Positions 1 through 4,408 of a stretch of DNA of 5,436 nucleotides are shown here, piece after piece. The position numbers and the translations under genes are program-made. Positions within the stretch are counted from its first letter, which is position 1, and each line of letters opens with the position of its first letter. The notes under the pieces are model-generated. The model was given only the letters and a program-made list of their open reading frames with translations, had not been told where the DNA came from and made no database searches. The DNA comes from an uncultured Lachnospiraceae bacterium (GTDB lineage: Bacteria; Bacillota; Clostridia; Lachnospirales; Lachnospiraceae): NCBI GenBank assembly GCA_905201915.1, contig CAJKQE010000122.1, forward strand, positions 1-5,436, given 5' to 3'.

Positions 1-372
1 CTTCCTGATCTATTATTGGACTTACAGGCTGCCAGGGACAATGGAACTTTCTCGACTGTCCTGAAGAAATACACCAAGCCAATAGTACTGATCATTGATG
101 AGTGGCTGCTTCTTAAACTGACAGAAGCTGAAGCCAGGAATCTTTTTGAACTGATACATAAAAGACGAAAAAAATCTTCAACGATCTTTTGTTCTCAGTT
201 CCGTGAAAGTGAATGGTACCAGCAAATCTGTGATGGTGAAAGTACTCTTGCCGATGCCATCATGGATCGTATTTCGTATGATTCCTATAAAATCGATATT
301 GAAAGTGTTGACCCAGCTAAAGACCTCTCTATGAGAGAAGTATATGGACTGGATCCAGCAATGGCAAAGTAA
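1..372 (+). CDS. istB: IS21-family helper ATPase IstB, C-terminal part (5' end outside window)
   Basis: The frame is open from the first base (LPDLLLDLQAARDNG...) and ends at TAA 370-372, so this is the C-terminal ~123 residues of a protein of about 250; no start is claimed inside the window. IstB is the AAA+ ATPase that assists the IstA transposase in target choice and strand transfer of IS21-family elements. Visible here are the 'LPDLLLDL' segment, the hydrophobic Walker B strand IVLIIDEW at about residues 34-41, a sensor-like STIFCSQF segment, and 'LADAIMDRI', all typical of IstB. The Walker A motif should lie upstream, outside the window. The gene is followed by the element's right end, which fits the usual istA-istB-right end order. 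What can be seen is undamaged; whether the whole element is active cannot be judged from here. Confidence 0.93.
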   Translation, partial: LPDLLLDLQAARDNGTFSTVLKKYTKPIVLIIDEWLLLKLTEAEARNLFELIHKRRKKSSTIFCSQFRESEWYQQICDGESTLADAIMDRISYDSYKIDIESVDPAKDLSMREVYGLDPAMAK

Positions 373-390
373 CTTAATAAACAAAATGGG

Positions 391-454
391 GTGGCTCCGT
401 TAGTCCGGACAGGTGGCTCTCGCCACACCGGACTGGCGGCTCTGCCGCACCGTA
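391..454 (+). repeat. Tandem units and nested hairpins in the IS21 right end
   Basis: Three imperfect units begin with GTGGCTC (391-397), GTGGCTC (413-419) and GCGGCTC (436-442), a spacing of 22-23 bp, and each continues into CCGGAC or CCGTAA. They also fold: AGTCCGG 402-408 pairs with CCGGACT 428-434, enclosing GTGGC 413-417 with GCCAC 422-426, and GCGGC 436-440 pairs with GCCGC 444-448. IS21 elements are known to carry multiple repeated transposase-binding sites at their ends, so these units are the likely IstA sites; that role is inferred. Confidence 0.7.
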
Positions 455-461
455 ATATTCA

Positions 462-533
462 AATGCTGATAAAATGGGCATTTCCGGGGTTCTTTTATGT
501 CCTTTGGATCTAAAATGGCTCTAATTTTTTTTA
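462..533 (+). repeat. Chromosomal hairpin repeat, copy A, interrupted by the IS21 end
   Basis: Bases from about 461 to 533 match 1538-1600 (copy B) with three substitutions and one 11-bp indel at 508-518, which is flanked by TGG on both sides and so looks like a slippage event. In copy B the segment begins with the left arm of a perfect 14-bp stem; here that arm (AACCCCGGA...) is missing and the IS21 right end takes its place, while the right arm GCATTTCCGGGGTT is kept at 478-491. The missing arm is expected on the far side of the element. Confidence 0.75.
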
Positions 534-544
534 GGAATATTGAA

Positions 545-748
545 TTACATTTCTTGAATCTCAATAGTGTCAATGATAATAGTTTCTTCTTTCGTAGGGT
601 GGTACTCAGGGTTACTTAACAGTGTATCACGCAAGGAGTCTTTTAACTTATCACAACAAGGCTTAAATGATAAATATGTAATACCACCGTCAATTACGTC
701 TCCAACAACAAATGCTAAATTATATGAAAGTATAAAAGCTGTAAAAAT
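545..748 (-). pseudogene. 3' stub of an unidentified minus-strand gene
   Basis: On the minus strand a frame runs from about 748 to the TAA at 545-547. It contains no ATG before the last codon and no convincing start, and an in-frame TAG (749-751) lies upstream. The residues look protein-like, for example VVGDVIDGGITYLSF, KPCCDKLKDSLRDTLLSNP and ETIIIDTIEIQEM at the C-terminus: acidic, well mixed and ending in a charged strand. The convincing part begins near 710, where the toxin-antitoxin promoter region starts, so the 5' part was probably lost when that DNA arrived. I do not recognise the family. The plus-strand frame over the same bases reads less like protein and has no ribosome binding site. 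This could still be a chance open frame. Confidence 0.4.
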
Positions 749-772
749 CTACGTTGAATTTTACAGCTTTTT
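734..772 (+). terminator. 13-bp stem-loop with T tract, possibly bidirectional terminator
   Basis: AAAAGCTGTAAAA (734-746) is a perfect inverted repeat of TTTTACAGCTTTT (759-771) around a 12-nt loop. Read on the plus strand the stem ends in a run of five T; read on the minus strand the other arm also ends in T. It sits between the stub at 545-748 and the antitoxin gene and may insulate the operon from upstream transcription. The stem is A+T-rich with only one GC pair cluster (AGCT), so strength is uncertain. An operator role for the toxin-antitoxin complex is an alternative. Confidence 0.5.
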
Positions 773-781
773 GTGTATAAT
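754..781 (+). promoter_or_regulatory. Sigma-70-type promoter of the toxin-antitoxin operon
   Basis: TTGAAT (754-759) and a perfect TATAAT (776-781) are separated by 16 bp and lie about 47 bp before the antitoxin start, which predicts transcription from about 788. The -35 box sits in the loop of the 734-771 hairpin and the right arm of that hairpin fills the spacer. Phd/YefM operons are normally repressed by antitoxin and toxin-antitoxin complex at the promoter, so this is where the operator would be expected. Confidence 0.6.
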
Positions 782-828
782 ATAAGTAGTAGAAATAATA
801 TGAAATCAAAGGAAGGAGCTGAAAGAAT

Positions 829-1077
829 ATGGCAAATATTTTACCAGTGTCTGATTTGAGAAATTATAATGAAGTTTTGAAAAACTGTCATAAAGGAGAG
901 CCAGTATATTTGACCAAGAATGGCAGAGGACGTTTTGTAGTTATGGATATTGAAGATTACGAGCGTGACCGTGCAGAGAAAAAACTTCTGATGAAGTTGC
1001 AGGAAGCCGAAGAAGCAGTGAAAGACGGTGAAGGTTGGCTGGATTTGGACGAATTGAAAGCACTTGTGGGGGAATAG
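829..1077 (+). CDS. Phd/YefM-family antitoxin
   Basis: This 82-residue protein is the antitoxin of a type II toxin-antitoxin pair. The N-terminal half has the family's DNA-binding/dimerisation pattern: ILPVSDLRNYNEVL (residues 4-17), then KGEPVYLTKNGRGRFVVMDIEDYER (22-46; quoted in part as PVYLTKNGRGRFVVM). The C-terminal half (about 47-82) is an acidic, probably flexible helical tail ending DGEGWLDLDELKALVGE, the part that in this family wraps around and neutralises the toxin. Length is typical. The start is set by GGAAGGAG at 811-818, 10 nt before the ATG. It is followed after a single base by the toxin gene, the usual antitoxin-first order. By family knowledge it also autorepresses its operon. 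Nothing looks damaged. Confidence 0.9.
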   Translation: MANILPVSDLRNYNEVLKNCHKGEPVYLTKNGRGRFVVMDIEDYERDRAEKKLLMKLQEAEEAVKDGEGWLDLDELKALVGE

Positions 1078-1078
1078 G

Positions 1079-1378
1079 ATGTTAAAACTGCGGATCAATC
1101 CGATTGTTGCAAAAGATCTGAAAAATATCCGGGATTATATTGCTGAAGATAACGAAGAATATGCTACAAAGACCATAAAGGAAATTTACGGTAAATTTGA
1201 AAATCTTCAGATGTTTCCGGGAATGGGCTCAGATCTTTCAAAACGAGTCAGCTTTCGGACAGATTATAAATATGCGATATGGGAAGATTATGTGATTATC
1301 TACAAGGTTGGAGATAAATATGTGGAGATTTATAGAGTAGTTAACCGATATCAGGATATTACGAGAATCTTCGATTGA
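1079..1378 (+). CDS. RelE/ParE-superfamily toxin
   Basis: This 99-residue protein is the toxin partner of the Phd/YefM-like antitoxin just upstream. It shows the RelE/ParE layout: an N-terminal strand (LKLRINPIVAKDL), two helices with an 'IRDYIAEDNEEYATKTIKEI' character (residues ~17-36), the loop LQMFPGMGSDLSKRV, and C-terminal strands DYVIIYKV and VEIYRVVNRYQDITRIFD. I start it at ATG 1079, one base after the antitoxin stop and behind the GGGGGA of the antitoxin's last codons, rather than at TTG 1064, which would add five residues that do not fit the family. RelE members cut mRNA on the ribosome and ParE members poison gyrase; the sequence alone does not say which this does. The RVVNRYQD ending is shared by both groups. 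It appears intact. Confidence 0.9.
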   Translation: MLKLRINPIVAKDLKNIRDYIAEDNEEYATKTIKEIYGKFENLQMFPGMGSDLSKRVSFRTDYKYAIWEDYVIIYKVGDKYVEIYRVVNRYQDITRIFD

Positions 1379-1474
1379 TAACATAATCATGATAACAAAT
1401 TGATAACACCATTCAGTACGGTCTGTGGACTTTGGACAGTGGAACACATATAAAATCAGATAGAATTATAATTT

Positions 1475-1492
1475 CTATACAAAAATGTATAG
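1475..1492. repeat. Small palindrome downstream of the toxin gene
   Basis: CTATACA (1475-1481) is a perfect inverted repeat of TGTATAG (1486-1492) with an AAAA centre. It lies in the otherwise featureless 150 bp between the toxin stop and hairpin repeat copy B. It has no T tract, so it is not a convincing terminator; a regulator-binding site or chance in A+T-rich DNA are both possible. Confidence 0.3.
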
Positions 1493-1529
1493 TAACAAGA
1501 TTTTATTTGCGAATTTGAGTAGCAGGCAG

Positions 1530-1600
1530 AACCCCGGAAATGCTGATAAAATAGGCATTTCCGGGGTTGATTTATGTCCTTTGGCTCTAATTGTTTTTTA
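1530..1600. repeat. Chromosomal hairpin repeat, copy B (intact)
   Basis: AACCCCGGAAATGC (1530-1543) and GCATTTCCGGGGTT (1555-1568) form a perfect 14-bp stem around the 11-nt loop TGATAAAATAG. The match to copy A starts at about 1538 and continues beyond the stem to about 1600. There is no proper T tract on either side, so a simple intrinsic terminator is not well supported, although the hairpin lies just 3' of the minus-strand regulator remnant, whose frameshifted reading frame ends inside the repeat at 1587-1589. Copy A has the same orientation relative to a minus-strand gene stub. Confidence 0.75.
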
Positions 1601-2011
1601 TGCAGTTATTTTCGGAATAATAGGGGAAGGCTTTTACAATATATTCGCTGCTTCCTGCACCATGTTTTGTGTCAAATACTTTGCTGAGATAATCATTTGA
1701 CAGTAGGTTTCCGCATTGTTGGGCAGCAGATTGGGGGAATTTGCCAGTGCGCCGGTTATAGTATCCCTTACAAGCTGTTGGACAGCCTTGGAGGACACAT
1801 TGTCTCCTTTATGGGAAGCCAACTTAAGAAATTTATCTTCTCTCCGTATTTCTTCCGATATCTGTGACTGCCACTTTTCCATAATTTCAGAGAAATGCTT
1901 CAGATTATGCTTCATTTCTTCAGTATATTTCTCAATACTGCCAAACTGCTGGATGGCGAGTTTTGCCACATGTTCTTCAGCATCTCTGATTTTCTGGATG
2001 AATCTGTCCTT
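1587..2011 (-). pseudogene. MerR/TipAS-type regulator, C-terminal effector domain only, frameshifted
   Basis: The minus strand is open from an in-frame TAA at 2012-2014 down to about 1703, giving KDRFIQKIRDAEEHVAKLAIQQ-type coiled-coil/helix sequence followed by FGSIEKYTEEMKHNL and VSSKAVQQLVRDTITGAL. The frame would stop at 1634-1636 after an odd tail, but shifting by one base near 1701-1703 gives a much better C-terminus (YLSNDYLSKVFDTKHGAG, then SSEYIVKAFPYYSENN) ending at TAG 1587-1589. This pattern resembles the ligand-binding TipAS-like domain of MerR regulators. The HTH half expected ahead of it is absent: upstream of 2012 no frame continues it. A GTG at 1967-1969 could start a short product but has no good ribosome binding site. 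Family assignment rests on recalled sequence character, not a search; the frameshift could in principle be a sequencing error, the missing N-terminus could not. Confidence 0.55.
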
Positions 2012-2092
2012 TTAGCGAAGACAGGAATGGTGTTTGGAATCTGAGTGCGATAAAATGAGAAGAAGAGAAATAATTTGGAGAGGTGTTTATAA

Positions 2093-2517
2093 ATGGTAGA
2101 AGTAAAGTTTTACGATAGCATAGATGATAAATTATTGAAATTTGCAGTTATTATCTCCAAAACAAATGGTAAATGGATATTTTGTAAACATAGAGAAAGA
2201 GATACTTATGAAGTCCCAGGAGGGCACAGGGAAAGTGGCGAAGATATTTTATCTATTGCTAAGCGAGAACTGATGGAGGAAACGGGTGCGATAGACTTTA
2301 CTATCAAACCGATTCTGTCAAGGGAAAAACAAGAGTAAATGAAAGCATTGACGATGAAACATTTGGCATGCTTTTCTTTGCAGATATATTTTCTTTTGAA
2401 GAAATACATAGTGAGATAGAGAAAATATTAATTACGGATGATTTAGTAGAAAATTGGACATATCCGCTAATTCAACCCAAATTAATTGAAGAGGCAAAAA
2501 ACAGAGGATATTTATAA
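2093..2517 (+). pseudogene. NUDIX hydrolase, frameshifted after the Nudix box
   Basis: NUDIX enzymes hydrolyse nucleoside diphosphates linked to another group, often oxidised or non-canonical nucleotides. The first frame (from ATG 2093, behind GGAGAGG at 2077-2083) carries a complete Nudix box at residues 44-66: G44, E50, R58-E59, E62-E63 and G65 (GGHRESGEDILSIAKREL then MEETGA). It then stops early at 2336-2338. A second frame continues the protein from about 2314: SVKGKTRVNE, then FGMLFFADIF and WTYPLIQPKLIEEAKNRGYL, the ending usual for this subfamily, with stop TAA at 2515-2517. At the join (about 2314) the expected short strand before SVKGKT is missing, which suits a deletion of about 7 or 10 bases. 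The first-frame product has 81 residues instead of about 140-150 and lacks the C-terminal half of the fold, so it is probably inactive. Confidence 0.85.
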
Positions 2518-2651
2518 AATTTAGGTTGTAGAATTGAAAAATCCGAAAAGTCTAAATAATCAAGAATATAATGAGTATTGAGAAACATGGTGAAAACAAA
2601 AAGTATTTTGTTCTATTTATTGCATATTAAGAAAGGTTGGACATCCAAAAC

Positions 2652-2680
2652 AATTTGTGTCAACACTGTTGACACAAATT
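2652..2680. repeat. Perfect 13-bp palindrome at the broken start of the DUF1016 gene
   Basis: AATTTGTGTCAAC (2652-2664) and GTTGACACAAATT (2668-2680) are exact inverted repeats separated by ACT. The right arm and centre lie in codons that read as native DUF1016 sequence (VSTLLTQI), while the homology to the family ends in or just before the left arm. There is no T tract. It may be a protein-binding site, a rearrangement scar, or coincidence within coding sequence. Confidence 0.6.
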
Positions 2681-3367
2681 AGTTGGAGTAACCATCTTGC
2701 TATTATGTCCAAAGCAAAAACTGCAGAAGAGAGACATTTTTATATAACCCTTTGCATAAAGGAATTATATTCAGCCCGAGAGCTGGATGGACAGATTAAT
2801 AGTGGTTATTACGAAAGATATATTCTATCCAAAGAAAAACTCCTGCCGGAGCCAATAAAGGGATTGAAAGAAAATCCTTTTTTGGATTCTTATGTTATTG
2901 AATTTCTTGATTTACCAAAGAATTTCAAGGAGTCTGATCTGCGAAAAGGTCTGATCCAGAATATGAAAGATTTTATTCTTGAAGTAGGCAAAGATTTTAC
3001 TTTCATAGATGAGGAATATCGAGTGCAGGTCGGTGGCGAAGATTTTCGTATTGATTTGTTATTCTTTCATAGAGGTTTGCAGTGTCTGGTTGCCTTTGAA
3101 TTGAAAATCGGTAAATTCAAACCGGAATATATTTCAAAAATGGATTTCTACTTGGAGGCGTTGGATCGCCAGAAGAAGAAAGAGAATGAGAATCCAAGCG
3201 TGGGAATGATTCTTTGTGCTTCTAAGGATGATGAGGTAGTAGAATATGCGATGAGCAGAACGTTGTCTCCGATGATGGTAGCAGAATATAAACTGCAGTT
3301 GCCGGACAAAGCGGTATTGCAGAAAAAGTTGCAGGAATTGATCAATATGCCGTTGATCGAAGAATAA
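2657..3367 (+). pseudogene. DUF1016/YhcG-family PD-(D/E)xK nuclease, N-terminal domain missing
   Basis: About 236 residues remain of a protein usually near 340. The remaining part starts inside the family pattern (TQISWSNHLAIMSKAKTAEE) and includes the conserved QINSGYYERYILS (46-58), FLDLP (83-87), and the nuclease core: FTFIDEEYRVQVGGEDF (114-130), D133 of RIDLLFF, and E148-x-K150 of AFELKIGKF, then KPEYISKMDFYLEALDRQ and GMILCASKDDEVVEYAMSR. The catalytic residues are therefore kept. The ~100-residue DUF1016_N domain is absent; upstream the frame meets TGA at 2591-2593 without resembling the family. The possible GTG start at 2657 has only AAAGG about 20 nt upstream; ATG 2705 (residue 17) has none. 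Family members are common in accessory regions and are often near restriction or defence genes; their exact role is unclear. Most likely a truncated relic. Confidence 0.85.
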
Positions 3368-3538
3368 TTTTCATTGTGTTGTTGTGAGTTCATTTTGAGT
3401 ACAATTTTTATGCCAGTCAAAATCATGGCAGAAAATATAGCAAATATAGCAACAAAAGTAGCGAAATGCTATTAAAATCATTGTAATTAATCTCCTGTGA
3501 GACGAGTTTTAATAATAAAAATTGATACGAAGTATCTT

Positions 3539-3575
3539 AAACGACAGGTAGTCTATGTGATTGTCTGCTGTTTTT
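3539..3575 (+). terminator. Intrinsic terminator downstream of the DUF1016 gene
   Basis: AAACGACAGGTAGTC (3539-3553) pairs with GATTGTCTGCTGTTT (3559-3573) around a 5-nt loop TATGT: 14 of 15 positions pair in RNA, four of them as G-U wobbles, with one A-C mismatch. The 3' arm runs into TTTTTC. The wobble pairs mean it is far stronger on the plus strand than on the minus strand, so it ends transcription coming from the DUF1016 gene 170 bp upstream. Confidence 0.65.
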
Positions 3576-3640
3576 CTAATAACTGTATTTTTAAACCGGA
3601 TATTGGGATTTTTTTAGTGTAAATTAAAGTTAGTAATTCA

Positions 3641-3668
3641 TTGTTTTTTTGTTGTTCTTTGCTATAAT
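3641..3668 (+). promoter_or_regulatory. Candidate promoter reading toward the GNAT gene
   Basis: TATAAT (3663-3668) has a weak -35 candidate TTGTTT (3641-3646) 16 bp upstream, just after the terminator at 3539-3575. If used, the transcript would start near 3675 and carry a leader of about 305 nt that includes the IS21-like remnant before the GNAT start. Only the -10 box is convincing. Confidence 0.4.
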
Positions 3669-3711
3669 TGATTCATAGTGATTGCTCATTACTGATTATT
3701 CTGGGGCTTGT

Positions 3712-3746
3712 TACACCGGACTGGCGGCTCCACACCGTAAGATTCA
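3712..3746 (+). mobile_element. Orphan IS21-like right-end remnant
   Basis: ACACCGGACTGGCGGCTC (3713-3730) is identical over 18 bases to 427-442 plus flanks in the IS21 right end, and CACCGTAAGATTCA (3733-3746) matches CACCGTAATATTCA with one change; between them 3 bp are missing that form the hairpin arm in the full copy. It is in the same orientation and ends in CA like the complete end. No istA or istB sequence accompanies it. It therefore looks like the last ~35 bp of a related element left after deletion, or a tiny non-autonomous derivative. Confidence 0.65.
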
Positions 3747-3967
3747 ATTGCAAGAAAAAGGAAATTATATAATCAGAATAGAACACAGAGTAAGTATATT
3801 TATTGATAAAATATGAATAGATTCAACTAAGTTTTATGGAAGTGAAAGTGTATGAGAAGTCTGGTTCTGGCATCCCTGTGGGATTGTCTCATGAGAATAT
3901 TCAGAGGATTTGGATAACCTCATTTTTATCCGCTTTCTATGTATTTCCATTGTTGAAATCACCCACC

Positions 3968-3972
3968 GGAGG
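3968..3972 (+). promoter_or_regulatory. Ribosome binding site that sets the GNAT start
   Basis: GGAGG lies 7 nt before ATG 3980. It decides between this start and the in-frame ATG 3836, 48 codons upstream, which has no Shine-Dalgarno sequence. Confidence 0.8.
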
Positions 3973-3979
3973 CAGGCGT

Positions 3980-4408
3980 ATGATACGAAAAATGAAGTTA
4001 ACAGATCTTGATAAAGTTATGGATATATGGCTTTTTTCTAATATACAGGCTCATGATTTTATCCCGGAGGAATACTGGCGGAGCAACTGGCAGCAGGTGC
4101 GTTCCATGCTTCCGGAGGCGGAAGTATATGTGTATGAGAAGGATGACGATATCAGGGGATTTATTGGAATGATGGAGAACTATATTGCCGGTATTTTTGT
4201 GGATGAAAAGTTTCGTTCCTGTGGTATTGGAAGGGAGCTTCTGGATTATGCAAAATCCGTGAAAAAAGAGCTGAGTCTGTCTGTATATAAAAAGAATCAG
4301 GCGGCGGCCAGATTTTATTTGCGCAATGGATTTGAGATTAGTTCTGAGGCAGAAGATGAGGCTACGGGAGAAATAGAAATGCTTATGAGATGGAAAAATG
4401 ATGAATAA
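3980..4408 (+). CDS. GNAT-family N-acetyltransferase
   Basis: This 142-residue protein should transfer an acetyl group from acetyl-CoA to an amine on an unknown small molecule or protein. The N-terminus IRKMKLTDLDKVMDIWLFSN (2-21) is the usual first strand and helix of the fold. The central strand and acetyl-CoA loop are clear: YIAGIFVDEKFRSCGIGREL, where R79-S-C-G82-I-G84 is the (R/Q)xxGx(G/A) pyrophosphate-binding motif A. Motif B follows as LSLSVYKKNQAAARFYLRNGF (98-118), and the C-terminus EDEATGEIEMLMRW completes the fold. It resembles the YjaB-like subgroup that has an 'AHDFIPEEYW' segment (24-33). Start chosen from GGAGG 3968-3972. The next gene overlaps its last 11 bp, so the two are probably translated together. 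Confidence 0.88.
   Translation: MIRKMKLTDLDKVMDIWLFSNIQAHDFIPEEYWRSNWQQVRSMLPEAEVYVYEKDDDIRGFIGMMENYIAGIFVDEKFRSCGIGRELLDYAKSVKKELSLSVYKKNQAAARFYLRNGFEISSEAEDEATGEIEMLMRWKNDE

Larger units (their letters stand above)
1..461 (+). mobile_element. IS21-family insertion sequence, right-hand part
   Basis: The element comprises the 3' end of istB and about 90 bp of non-coding right end. The outer boundary is placed at CA 460-461 because IS21 elements usually end in CA and because the sequence from about 461 onward matches a second copy of a chromosomal repeat near 1538, whereas the sequence before it does not. The boundary is good to a few bases: the shared AAATGC leaves it ambiguous. The left end and any target duplication are outside the window. 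Confidence 0.8.
3368..3979. other. 612-bp stretch without a supported gene
   Basis: This A+T-rich gap holds a terminator (3539-3575), a promoter candidate (3641-3668), an orphan IS21-like end (3712-3746) and the GNAT ribosome binding site. It also has a 9-bp tandem duplication AAATATAGC (3433-3441, 3442-3450) and small hairpins GATAC/GTATC (3524-3536) and ATCCC/GGGAT (3872-3884). From 3836 the GNAT frame is open upstream of its start (MEVKVYEKSGSGIPVGLSHE and on), but there is no ribosome binding site before 3836 and the residues match nothing I recognise, so I leave it non-coding. Confidence 0.6.

Noticed and set aside
391..454. CRISPR-like array in the 22-23 bp units
   Set aside because: Only three degenerate units without distinct spacers, located in an IS end, with no cas genes.
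567..785. 72-codon plus-strand frame between the IS and the antitoxin
   Set aside because: It has no ribosome binding site, runs into the hairpin and promoter of the toxin-antitoxin operon, and the minus strand over most of it reads far more like protein.
1064..1081. TTG start for the toxin five codons upstream
   Set aside because: It would add residues that do not fit RelE/ParE proteins and overlap the antitoxin; ATG 1079 has a proper spacing from the GGGGGA.
1530..1568. Hairpin of copy B as an ordinary intrinsic terminator
   Set aside because: Neither strand has a T run directly after the stem, and the similarity to copy A extends well beyond the hairpin, so it is treated as a repeat.
1485..1700. 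71-codon plus-strand frame over hairpin copy B
   Set aside because: It crosses the repeat and the antisense of the regulator remnant, has no ribosome binding site, and its composition is explained by those features.
1716..2015. 99-codon plus-strand frame rich in Ser and Cys
   Set aside because: It is the antisense shadow of the minus-strand regulator fragment, which has clear coding character.
2588..2683. 31-codon frame MVKTKSILFYLLHIKKG...
   Set aside because: It has no ribosome binding site and ends within the DUF1016 palindrome; nothing supports expression.
3836..3979. N-terminal extension of the GNAT protein by 48 residues
   Set aside because: There is no Shine-Dalgarno before ATG 3836, whereas GGAGG is ideally placed for ATG 3980, and the GNAT fold begins normally at 3980.
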